Origin: Chloroflexi bacterium AL-N1
Lineage (GTDB): Bacteria > Chloroflexota > Chloroflexia > Chloroflexales > Roseiflexaceae
Assembly (NCBI GenBank): GCA_013122435.1
Contig: WYDT01000022.1
Span: 1 to 64,000, forward strand
Direction: 5' to 3'
Length of the DNA: 64,000 nucleotides
The notes beneath the pieces were generated by a model. That model made no database searches, was not told where the DNA came from, and worked only from the letters and a program-made list of their open reading frames with translations. Numbering within the stretch: the first letter of the stretch is position 1; every line of letters starts with the position of its first letter. This document shows, piece by piece, positions 26,550-35,187 of the stretch. A program made the position numbers and the translations under genes.

Positions 26550-29517
26550 ACTACAGTTTGGACTCATCGTATTGATTGTGGTTATCTGTCTCAGTCCATT
26601 TATCACGACACCTGCATCGGCGACGACTGCCCAACTAGAGATCATGAGTATAGACTCAGCGCAGCATCCGACATTGCATGCCACTGTTGTCGTACACGAT
26701 CTCTATGGTCAGGGCGTTGCGAACCTGGGTGCCGAGAACTTTGTAATTGAAGAGGGCGATCAAACAATCCCTGGTGAGCTTATTCAGATCCAATCGCTTG
26801 ATAACACGCCACAACCAGTAACGATTGCCGTTGTAGCAGATATCAGTGTTTTTCTCGGTAAGGATGAGCTAACCGCAATCCGTAAAGATATTCAGTCTTT
26901 TGTTGAACAACTGGTGAATGCCAACAATACATCCATCGAGGTGGGACTATTTGTCCCCACTGATGGGCGTAGCGATGCAGAGTCCACGTTCAATGTTCCT
27001 TTTACCATAGAAGACGCTCCCATTGTCGATGCGTTAACCAATATTACACCACACGAAGACCAAACACCGCTGTACAATACCATCGTCACCACGATCAATA
27101 CTACAGCGAATCGAGCAGAACAACGTGGTGGACCCGCCTATGTGGTCGTCTTTGGCGATGGCATTGATCGTACCAGCATCGTAGGAAGCGGTAGCGCGGG
27201 TGCCAATGAGGCCGCACAGATCGCCGAAACCCGTCATGTCCAGGTTAATGCTTTTGGCTATGGACAATCGCTGAACGAGGGGAGTGGTGCGCTTCGCCAA
27301 CTCACAGGACGCACCAATGGCCAGTACCAACCTGCACCTGACACCAGACAAATCACCGATTTTGCAGAGCAACTACAAGACGTTACGACCAAAGGTATTT
27401 ACGAACTGAGTTATACCTCAGCGCTTCCTGCAGATGGCTCGGAGCATAGCATTGATATTCACACCAATGTTGGCGCGTTGCGTCTGTCTGCGAACACACA
27501 GGTCTTTATCCCACGAGAATGGGACCGCACTATGCCGATAGATATGGATGTGCAGTTTGATCTGCAAGCCTATCCAGATATTACTCTGTGGGCACGTCCG
27601 ATCAATCAGTTGCGCCAAACCGTTCCTGATTTGACCAATCAAGACTTTACACTCTCACTCGATGGAGAACCATTGGAGGTTGCCATTGATGTTAACAGTG
27701 TTCCGCTTGACGCTAATGATCCAGCAGCATCCCAGAGCATTGCATTAGTCGTTGATCAAACCGGGCTATCCGCAGAAGATGTACGGAATAGTGCGGTTAC
27801 ACTCCTGCAGGACCCAGCCCTATCCAATAGTCGTATGTCCCTCTTTGTCCCTGGTATACCAAACGAAGCACCCGAATTCACCCACGATCACAATGCGCTG
27901 ATCAATATGCTGCGCCAGATACCTGTTGATGCTTCTACGCAAAGTTCAGCAAGCGCGACGCTCCAACGAGCCATCGATGAGGTGGCACGTGATGGCACGA
28001 ACGCACAACGTCCCGCCGCTGTTATTCTGCTCTCAGACAGAGAGATTCCACTGGATGAACGTGCACGCACACTCACCATTGCACGTGATTTAGGCGTGAT
28101 TATTCACACGATCACCCCCAATGGTAGTGATGCCGTATCAACACCTGCGTATCTCTCAGAGGCAACGACCGGAGCGCACCTGAGCAATCCACAACCTACT
28201 GATTTACCAGAGTTCGCTGCAAATATTGCCCAACAGGAGGCAAATAGTTACCGCATTACGTTCCAAATGCCGTTGCTTGAAGAACAACGTGCCTACAGTT
28301 TAGAAGTGCAGGTGGCCGATGTCAGTGCTACCGAAGATGTCCTGCCAGTGGTGCAAGGAACAATGGACCTTCGTTCACCCTTACCAGTATATGCACAAGT
28401 CTTACTCTTTATAACCCTGGCTTCTGTATTGACCGCGAGCGCCTTTGCACCCAACTACATCAATAATCGGCGTAATCTGTGTCCAAAATGTCAACGTGTA
28501 CGTCGTAAGAGTTGGGGGAATAGCTGCTTATTCTGTGAGCACCAAACAGCCCAAAATCAGGAGCAGTCGGCTAACGAGATCCCCCTGACCGGATTTGCGT
28601 TACAAGGCGCTTCACTGGTACAGCCGAACTTCGCTGATCATCTTACCCTGAGGTCCACATCTAACACCGAAGCCCGGCAACAGAGTTCTCCCGCAGCACA
28701 GTCGAAGCATGCAAGTACCCATCAAGAATCGGAACCTGTGTTCCACAAAGAAGCACAACAACAGGAGATTGTTGAAGCCCAACCAGATCACACAAATACC
28801 AATGGGGCAGGGACATGGTCTGGAAAACTGGATGCGACATCGGAAGCCCTCATCCGTCAGATTGTGTTCGAGGACGAAGACATAGCGCCACCACATGTTC
28901 AGGATGATCAGGCAGATCCAACACAAGACACGTCTGTACCAGCGATCAGCAATGGTAACGATAGCTATGTTGAAACAGAAAATAAGCCTTCCGATCCAGT
29001 TGATCAGGCACGGAGTCAAACACACACCGATTTCTGGGGAGCGTTACCCAATGAACAAACCGCTACAGCTATCCCAGAGCCAATGATGGAGGATGAACCT
29101 GCGTCAGCTGTCACACAACCACCACCGCTCCCGATTTTCCAGAGTCATCACCGCCAACCAACCGCTCCCAAACCAAGACAACCTGTGCCACAAGAGATAC
29201 AGGAACCAACTCATACCGATTTCTGGGGACCACTGCCAACTGACGATCATACTGGAATGGCAGCACAAGCAGAGGAATGGATACGCGAATCTACCTATAC
29301 ACCATCTGAAGAGCGCGCGGAACATCATCTCACCCACGACAAAGCAGGCAGTCATGATGAGGAAGTAGCAACGCAAACTGAGGAACACACTCCATCGTCA
29401 CCCAGGTCAACAGCCGTCGCAAAACCCACTCACGATGAAGAGCAGTCATTGGAAAAACGTGACTCTGTAGACCATCCCCAAGAATCTCATACTGATTTCT
29501 GGGGACCACTTGGCTAA
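26533..29517 (+). CDS. Double-vWA membrane protein with cytoplasmic zinc ribbon and three HTDFWG motifs
   Basis: The protein has 994 residues from the ATG at 26533 (GGAGG seven bases before, then a clean signal peptide). This start is preferred to an earlier in-frame one inside the FHA gene. The extracellular part has two vWA-like domains (about 95-290 and 395-560) with degenerate metal sites (ADISVFL, VDQTGLS). A membrane helix (about 620-645) precedes a zinc ribbon CPKC...CLFC (about 653-672). The long acidic, probably disordered cytoplasmic tail has HTDFWGAL at 831, HTDFWGPL at 894 and a final HTDFWGPLG at 986. The repeated Thr looks like a kinase/FHA site (inference). It may transmit extracellular binding to the FHA/kinase pair. 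Confidence 0.82.
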   Translation: MWSTTKLQFGLIVLIVVICLSPFITTPASATTAQLEIMSIDSAQHPTLHATVVVHDLYGQGVANLGAENFVIEEGDQTIPGELIQIQSLDNTPQPVTIAVVADISVFLGKDELTAIRKDIQSFVEQLVNANNTSIEVGLFVPTDGRSDAESTFNVPFTIEDAPIVDALTNITPHEDQTPLYNTIVTTINTTANRAEQRGGPAYVVVFGDGIDRTSIVGSGSAGANEAAQIAETRHVQVNAFGYGQSLNEGSGALRQLTGRTNGQYQPAPDTRQITDFAEQLQDVTTKGIYELSYTSALPADGSEHSIDIHTNVGALRLSANTQVFIPREWDRTMPIDMDVQFDLQAYPDITLWARPINQLRQTVPDLTNQDFTLSLDGEPLEVAIDVNSVPLDANDPAASQSIALVVDQTGLSAEDVRNSAVTLLQDPALSNSRMSLFVPGIPNEAPEFTHDHNALINMLRQIPVDASTQSSASATLQRAIDEVARDGTNAQRPAAVILLSDREIPLDERARTLTIARDLGVIIHTITPNGSDAVSTPAYLSEATTGAHLSNPQPTDLPEFAANIAQQEANSYRITFQMPLLEEQRAYSLEVQVADVSATEDVLPVVQGTMDLRSPLPVYAQVLLFITLASVLTASAFAPNYINNRRNLCPKCQRVRRKSWGNSCLFCEHQTAQNQEQSANEIPLTGFALQGASLVQPNFADHLTLRSTSNTEARQQSSPAAQSKHASTHQESEPVFHKEAQQQEIVEAQPDHTNTNGAGTWSGKLDATSEALIRQIVFEDEDIAPPHVQDDQADPTQDTSVPAISNGNDSYVETENKPSDPVDQARSQTHTDFWGALPNEQTATAIPEPMMEDEPASAVTQPPPLPIFQSHHRQPTAPKPRQPVPQEIQEPTHTDFWGPLPTDDHTGMAAQAEEWIRESTYTPSEERAEHHLTHDKAGSHDEEVATQTEEHTPSSPRSTAVAKPTHDEEQSLEKRDSVDHPQESHTDFWGPLG

Positions 29518-29551
29518 CCTTATTGACACGAACGATAGGAGCGCGAGATCA

Positions 29552-30514
29552 ATGGCACAACAAGCATGGAATACATCAATCAATTATAACCAGGCAACGA
29601 CACAACATATGCTTGGTTCGAAAACACAGATGTTGTACAGCGCCACCGGAAGCACCTTTGAGATTGGCCGTGCACTGGGCGATGGTGGCATGGGAAGTGT
29701 CCATCTGGCATTCCAACAAACCAGTCATGCCAAACGACACGAGCGTCGTCTGGTGGCGATCAAACTCCTGCGTCCAGATGCACCAAACCAGGCACGGCGC
29801 CTCTTCTACCACGAAGGGGTATTGCTACCACGTTTGCGGCATCACAATATTGTTCAGTATGTCGAACATGGTCGCGGCGCAATTCCGGGCGTAGGCACAT
29901 TAGACTATCTCGCAATTCATTATATTGCTGGAAAAACCATCGAAGACTTGCTGCGCTCACATCGTGGACCGCTTCCGCTAGCCACTGTGGTAGGCATTAT
30001 TGCACAGCTTACCTCGGCACTGGAGTACCTGCATCAACGCGGTATTGTTCATTGTGATCTCAAACCGAGCAATATTATGCTAGAAAACGGCGCCCCACGC
30101 GCGATCTTGATTGATTTTGGGATTGCCAGGGCACCCGATTTCGTTGGACAGCCTATCGCGGTTGGGACACCGCAATATATGGCTCCCGAACAAACAGATG
30201 CAAAAAATGAGTGCGATGGTCGTGCTGACATTTACGCATTGGGCATCCTCATCTATGAATTACTTACCGGACGACGCTTATTTGCCAATCGAACCACGAC
30301 CGATCTCCGACAAGGGCGGATGGTCATTCCACGTATCAACGACTTAACGGCAGCACTGCACACACGTATCGTGCACGTCATCACCTGTTGTTTACAGGCC
30401 AACCCGGAAGCACGTTACCCGACCACCACAGACCTGTTTGACGATCTGTTGTGTGCGGCCCAACATATTTTTGAAGAACCACCAGTACTTACATCTGGGA
30501 CACGTGTAGCTTAG
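29552..30514 (+). CDS. Ser/Thr protein kinase (active-site residues intact)
   Basis: The protein has 320 residues from the ATG at 29552, with AGGAG about ten bases upstream; an in-frame TTG at 29510 is less likely. Motifs: G-loop LGDGGMGSV (42-50), VAIK Lys71, Glu88, HCDLKPSN (D169; Cys instead of Arg makes it a non-RD kinase), DFG (188-190) and MAPEQ. It has no membrane segment. It should phosphorylate Ser/Thr in partners such as the HTDFWG tail and the FHA protein. It is paired with a PP2C phosphatase 10 bases downstream, the typical kinase/phosphatase couple. Confidence 0.9.
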   Translation: MAQQAWNTSINYNQATTQHMLGSKTQMLYSATGSTFEIGRALGDGGMGSVHLAFQQTSHAKRHERRLVAIKLLRPDAPNQARRLFYHEGVLLPRLRHHNIVQYVEHGRGAIPGVGTLDYLAIHYIAGKTIEDLLRSHRGPLPLATVVGIIAQLTSALEYLHQRGIVHCDLKPSNIMLENGAPRAILIDFGIARAPDFVGQPIAVGTPQYMAPEQTDAKNECDGRADIYALGILIYELLTGRRLFANRTTTDLRQGRMVIPRINDLTAALHTRIVHVITCCLQANPEARYPTTTDLFDDLLCAAQHIFEEPPVLTSGTRVA

Positions 30515-30524
30515 GAACACAACC

Positions 30525-32207
30525 ATGTCTAGTCTGCCCCTGATCCAACAAACTGATGAAGGAATGCTATCACACCGTGGCCATGTGCGATCACTCAACG
30601 AAGATAGTTACGGGTCATTCCGCACAGTGCTCACATCACTTCATAAACAAAACGAGCAAGACCTACTTGCACACAAAGGACAACTGTACGTTGTTGCTGA
30701 TGGCATGGGGGGACATGACAGTGGTGATGTGGCCAGTGCGACTGCAGTGCAACAGATTTGTGCTGCCTATTATGCCAGCCCGGGCGACGATCTGGTAAAC
30801 GCACTACGACAGGCAATTCATCAGGCTAACACACATATTTATCAAAGTGCCCGAACACACCGACAATCGAAAAAACGTACGATGGGAACAACTGTCGTAT
30901 GTGCGGTCATCCAAGAAGCTAAACTTATCATTGCCCACGTTGGAGACAGTCGTGCCTATCGACTGCGCGATGGAACTATCACGCAGCTCACCACCGACCA
31001 TAACTGGATGACCAACCAGATGCACACACACGGTTTGAGCCTTGAAGAAGCGGAACGACGCGCGAAGGCATGTGGTGCACAGGGTACCTTGATACGAGCA
31101 GTCGGGGTGCAGGCAACCGTCGAAGCGGATATTATCACCACCGATTGGCAGGACAAAGATACGTTACTGCTCTGTAGCGATGGGCTGCATGGATTAGTGA
31201 ATAACCAGAAAATAGCTCGTATTCTCAGCAACAATACCGCATCGCTGGCATCGCGCGAATTGATCAACGCAGCCAATATGGCAGGAGGTCACGACAACAT
31301 CACCGCTCTGGTAGTCCACAATGTACAGTGTACACCTCCTGTGCGATTTACACGATATAAGCCAACACTTGCCGTTAAACTGCTCTCTTTGTTTTTTGCT
31401 GGAATGCTGTTAATGCTTGGATTCCGTCTTCCTGTTGCATCAGGTGAACCAATACTTGGATCACTTAATGTGAACAACGTACGTGAATTCGCCGGGCTAC
31501 CAACGCTACCACCAACCGCAACATTACAACCCACCGCAACAAATGTACCGACACCGACCGCGATACCAGCAACTGCAACACCACCCATAGAGCCATCACC
31601 TGTGCCGCCAACTGCAGAGACTGTAGTCGATACTACAGATGCTGCGCCACCAGCACTGGCCAAACCAGCAACATCATCTTCATCGTCACGTGAGCCAACC
31701 AGTGCCGTGATTGATATGATGCCTACTATTCTGGCAAGCACACCAACATTTGTACCGCCGACACCTGTGCCGCCAACGCCCATACTGCCAACATCAGCAC
31801 CTCCGGCACCTGTACCACCAGAATTAACAGAACCACCAGCAAATCCACCGTCAGGCTCGTCACCACCACGCGAAGCTTCGCCTAACCGACCAGCACCATC
31901 GGCACCAGCACCAACCAATCCACCAGCACCACAGCCAACGAACCCACCCGCACCGGCACCGACCGAACCATCGGCACCAGCACCGACGAATCCACCGGCG
32001 CCAGAACCAACTGATCCGCCGGCGCCGACCAATCCGCCGGCGCCAACTGACCCACCCGCTCCGGCACCAACTGATCCGCCCGCGCCGACGAACCCACCGG
32101 CACCAGAGCCAACCGATCCACCTGAACCGGACCCGACAGACCCGCCATCCGAGCCAGAACCGCCGGAGCTACCGCCGATCAAGGCAACACCAAGACCCAA
32201 CCCATAA
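30525..32207 (+). CDS. PP2C-family Ser/Thr phosphatase with membrane helix and long Pro-rich tail
   Basis: The protein has 560 residues. The phosphatase domain (about 10-268) shows all PP2C motifs: NED (25-27), DGMGG (59-63), GTT, GDSR (140-143), CSDG (217-220) and GGHDNIT (254-260). One membrane helix (about 283-303) follows. The C-terminal 250 residues are Pro/Thr/Ala-rich, built of PPAP-T(N/D) repeats, and should lie outside the cell, perhaps threading the envelope. It reverses the kinase at 29552. It is the last gene of the operon, followed by a strong terminator. The tail's length and regularity are unusual for a PP2C enzyme. Confidence 0.9.
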   Translation: MSSLPLIQQTDEGMLSHRGHVRSLNEDSYGSFRTVLTSLHKQNEQDLLAHKGQLYVVADGMGGHDSGDVASATAVQQICAAYYASPGDDLVNALRQAIHQANTHIYQSARTHRQSKKRTMGTTVVCAVIQEAKLIIAHVGDSRAYRLRDGTITQLTTDHNWMTNQMHTHGLSLEEAERRAKACGAQGTLIRAVGVQATVEADIITTDWQDKDTLLLCSDGLHGLVNNQKIARILSNNTASLASRELINAANMAGGHDNITALVVHNVQCTPPVRFTRYKPTLAVKLLSLFFAGMLLMLGFRLPVASGEPILGSLNVNNVREFAGLPTLPPTATLQPTATNVPTPTAIPATATPPIEPSPVPPTAETVVDTTDAAPPALAKPATSSSSSREPTSAVIDMMPTILASTPTFVPPTPVPPTPILPTSAPPAPVPPELTEPPANPPSGSSPPREASPNRPAPSAPAPTNPPAPQPTNPPAPAPTEPSAPAPTNPPAPEPTDPPAPTNPPAPTDPPAPAPTDPPAPTNPPAPEPTDPPEPDPTDPPSEPEPPELPPIKATPRPNP

Positions 32208-32212
32208 AAAGC

Positions 32213-32258
32213 AATGCCCATTGTCTCTGTTTAGAAAGAGACAATGGGCATTCGTCTT
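32213..32258 (+). terminator. Strong rho-independent-type terminator after the phospho-signalling operon
   Basis: AATGCCCATTGTCTCT (32213-32228) pairs perfectly with AGAGACAATGGGCATT (32237-32252) over an 8-base loop, followed by CGTCTTTCT. It marks the operon's end, immediately before the decayed accessory zone. Confidence 0.85.
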
Positions 32259-32298
32259 TCTAATAACATCTTTCAGATACACAAATGTGTGACATCCC

Positions 32299-33622
32299 AT
32301 GTCACATCTTCATAGATATGCTGCATACAACCGCATTGCAGATCCCGACACAATCGAACTCTGGGAACATAGCGGCATGTTGTATCTCAACGTCACTGTT
32401 GATAGCGCCACCGTCGTTCATGAAGAGCACAAACCGCTCACACCGCTACGCGGTACCTATCTATCGCGTCTGGATGCAGCGCGAATATTCTCCTGAGGCC
32501 ATCCGTCGCATTGTAGACTAAATGCACCAGCTCTTACAGGAACACTATGCAACAACACATAAACCCATATCTGTTACCAAAACCTATCAGCTCATTCTGC
32601 AAGGGCAAACCCCGGAAAACATGCACGTTGATGGGGGCTCACATTCACCGACAACTGTGGACACCTGGGGTTTATCCAACAGGTTCACGATAGCTCGCCT
32701 TGATTTGGGCAAATGTACCCAACTAGAGGTATTGCCCGACAATCTCACGGTGCGACATCTCAATCTGGCAGGATGCACCACGTTACAGCGCCTGCCAAAC
32801 GGATTACGCTGCTACGACCTTAATCTTCAACACACCCACATTCGATCATTACCGGATGACATCCAGGTCGAATACCGTCTGGACTTGAAAGGATGCCATG
32901 AGTTAGCAGAACTTCCAGCGCAACTCAAAGTTGGTTTGCTGGTGCTACGCGAATGTACCGCACTTCAGCATCTGCCCAAGGATTAGATGTGTATTCTCGA
33001 CATCTCCGGGTGTACCAGTTTGCGCGAATGGCCACAACACGCTTCCGTACAGATTGGTCGCCTGATTGCACGTGGATGTTCGCAGATACAATCACTGCCG
33101 TCGTGGCTCACCAACCTCTCACAACTTGATGTGCGCGGCTGCCTCAACCTTACCGATCTGACAACTACACTTGCAGTAAACTCGTGGATCGATCTCGCAG
33201 ATACCCAGATCGAGTGACTACCTGTTGCGGCACACTCGGCCCAACTGCGCTGGCGCGGAGTGCTGGTCGATAAACGCATCGTCGTATTTCGCCCAAAGAC
33301 GATCACGGCTGAAGAGGTGCTCAATGAACGCAATACAGAACGACGACGTGTCATATTGGAACGCATGAACTATGAGACATTTCTGGAACAAGCCAACGCC
33401 GAAGTGCTCGACCAAGACCGCGACCCGGATGGTGAACGACGGTTGCTGAAGGTCGCCATGGAGGGAGACGAGGATCTGGTGTGCGTGTCGGTCATCTATC
33501 CTTCAACCGGACGCCAATACCTGCTTCGGGTGCCGCCCAAAACACGCACCTGTCGCCATGCTGTCGCGTGGATCGCTGGCTTTAACGACCCTAATGCATA
33601 CCAACCCATCGCCGAAACCTAG
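32299..33622 (+). pseudogene. LRR-like protein gene broken by one frameshift and three in-frame stops
   Basis: Reading starts MSHLHRYAAYNRIADPDTIE and continues in one frame to about 32490, where a single-base shift moves to the frame YSPEAIRRIVD. That frame then runs to 33622, interrupted by TAA (32519), TAG (32984) and TGA (33215). Ignoring these, the protein has a conserved N-terminus, an array of short leucine-rich units (LDLGKCTQLEVLPD, LNLAGCTTLQRLP, LDISGCTSLREWP), and a C-terminal domain ending RVPPKTRTCRHAVAWIAGF...QPIAET. I recall that C-terminal ending from DUF6745-like LRR proteins. Because the sequence after each stop still reads as good protein, decay looks recent. Translational readthrough is a less likely alternative. 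Confidence 0.75.
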
Positions 33623-33704
33623 ACATAGTGCGCTGTGGGGTGTTCGGTTGAATACCCCTTTTTGCGATAGTCAGACAGATCGAAGCAAATTCACAATCAA
33701 AACT

Positions 33705-33863
33705 ATGTCTGATACATCCAATGATATTGCGTTCTGGATGACTAAATCACCCAAAGAGCGACTTGCAGCTCTGGAGTTTATGCGGCAGACTGTGTATGGC
33801 TACAATCCAACTACCACCCGACTTCAAAGAATTCTTACAATTACTCAACGAACAACAAGTTGA
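33705..33863 (+). CDS. Small protein overlapping a nucleotidyltransferase (paired partner)
   Basis: This 52-residue protein starts MSDTSNDIAFWMTKSPKERL and ends with an RLQRILTITQR-like tail. Short genes with a W-x-x-KxP-x-ERLxALE pattern commonly precede MNT-type nucleotidyltransferases (family memory). It overlaps the nucleotidyltransferase start by 68 bases in another frame. Because the partner is broken, this may be a relic that still reads through. Confidence 0.5.
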   Translation: MSDTSNDIAFWMTKSPKERLAALEFMRQTVYGYNPTTTRLQRILTITQRTTS

Positions 33864-34246
33864 GTATCTGCTTGTCGGTGGGTATGCAGTAGCTTACTAC
33901 GGTTATCCACGCACAACTGATGATATCGATTTCTGGCTAGCAATCCATCATAATAATGCAGAAAAGATTGTGTCTGTTTTACACACCTTTGGCTTCGGTG
34001 CCACGGGTTATATCATTATAATGCTTTTCTACAGGAGAATAATTTAATTCAATTGGGTGTACCATCTATGCACATCGATCTCCTCACAACGATTTCAGGT
34101 ATAAGTTTCGCAGATTGTTATAATCGCCGCGAACAAGTCACAATTGATGGATATCTGTATCCATCATCAGTTTGAATGATCTTAAAACAAACAAGCAGGC
34201 AAGTGGTCGTCTGAAAAACCTTAACGACTTAACACAGTTGTCTTAG
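33796..34246 (+). pseudogene. MNT/AbiEii-like nucleotidyltransferase with two frameshifts
   Basis: The frame starting MATIQLPPDFKEFLQLL contains the nucleotidyltransferase core EYLLVGGYAVAYYGYPRTTD and the metal pair D-D-I-D. Protein-like sequence continues in a second frame (NLIQLGVPSMHIDLLTTISG) after about 34000. It then continues in a third frame (LNDLKTNKQASGRLKNLNDL) from about 34172 to the stop at 34246. All three blocks occur in the right order for this family, so two indels have destroyed the gene. Such proteins act in toxin-antitoxin or defence pairs. Confidence 0.7.
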
Positions 34247-34276
34247 TTCACATTCCCACACAATTCCATTCGACCA

Positions 34277-34675
34277 TCACAATCCAATAATATCTCCAGC
34301 CTGTGGTGCGAAGGTTTGTCCTTCGACTTCCAACTCGATAGGTAACGGTGATGCGCGACACAGATCAGAACTATCCATAAATTGGAAGTGCAGATGTGGT
34401 CCAGAGCTAAATCCAGAATTGCCAAGCGCCCCAAGCACTTGCCCCATTATAACTTCCTGCCCCTCCTGAACTACAACAGAACCCTGCTGTAGATGTCCCA
34501 GACAAGCATAAACACCATGGCCATGATCGATAATCACGTGATTGCCCACCGCACGTAGTATATCCTCCAGATAATAGTCGAGGTTCTCGGGATAAGCACC
34601 AACGTACGTAAGATCAACATATCTCGTTGGATTGAGCAGCAGAGATTTGCGGCTTGATGTAAGAAAATAATCAGG
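34277..34675 (-). pseudogene. Truncated M23 (LytM-like) metallopeptidase
   Basis: The readable part contains NHVIIDHGHGVYACLGHLQ, a Gly-rich turn GQVLGALGNSG and the catalytic H-L-H (GPHLHF), typical of the C-terminal half of M23 zinc endopeptidases. The frame is open back to 34675 but the N-terminal half with the first zinc ligands is absent, and no good start exists (GTG at 34549 is the first candidate inside the domain). It is probably a relic of a cell-wall hydrolase. Confidence 0.65.
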
Positions 34676-34758
34676 CTACAGATGTATCAAGAAAACCCTG
34701 TGCACTATATGCGTATCAGCTATACTATCATTCAAACAACACGTGAAAGGAAAGCGCT

Positions 34759-34974
34759 ATGATTCAGCACAGTGTGATTAGTCATGATAATGATATCCTG
34801 GGTGGGACACCAGTCTTTACCGGAACACGTGTGCCTGTTCAAACTCTGTTGGACTATCTTGAAGGTGACCAATCATTACAAGACTTTCTGGACGATTTTC
34901 CAACAGTGGAACGTGATCAGGCTGTTACTGTTCTTGAGCAACTCAAACAGATTTTACTAACCCAACCAGTATGA
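34759..34974 (+). CDS. DUF433-family antitoxin-like protein
   Basis: This 71-residue protein has AAAGGAAAG before the ATG. GGTPVFTGTRVPVQTLLDYL and the following helices are the DUF433 signature, a winged-helix fold found as the antitoxin partner of DUF5615/PIN-like proteins. The stop overlaps the next ATG (ATGA), the usual coupling with the toxin gene. The partner here is broken, so this may be an orphan antitoxin. Confidence 0.85.
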   Translation: MIQHSVISHDNDILGGTPVFTGTRVPVQTLLDYLEGDQSLQDFLDDFPTVERDQAVTVLEQLKQILLTQPV

Positions 34975-35138
34975 AGATACTTCTTGATGAATGCTTGCCA
35001 CGTAAGCTGAAATACAATTTACGTGGTGTCCGCGATAACGACTATTGGGCGCTCGCCAAAGACTACGAATTTGACAACGACCCCGTTGCCCCTGACCTCG
35101 CGCTATTACGCATCGGGGCAATCGAGATGTTAAAGTAA
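34971..35138 (+). pseudogene. Truncated DUF5615 (PIN-like) toxin gene, chimeric C-terminus
   Basis: Only the first 14 residues (MKILLDECLPRKLK) match the DUF5615 toxin start, including the conserved D and E. The frame then runs into an unrelated segment (NLRGVRDNDYWALAKDYEF...) and stops after 55 residues. A deletion joining two former genes explains this best. No toxin activity is expected. Confidence 0.65.
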
Positions 35139-35187
35139 GCTACCATTGCCATTGGCAGGTAGCCAAACATGACGAAATGGAGATCAC

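Noticed and set aside
31289..32221. A long minus-strand frame rich in Gly/Ser/Val opposite the PP2C gene
   Set aside because: It is the mirror of the Pro/Thr-rich repeats on the plus strand; such shadow frames arise automatically from PPAPT-type codons.
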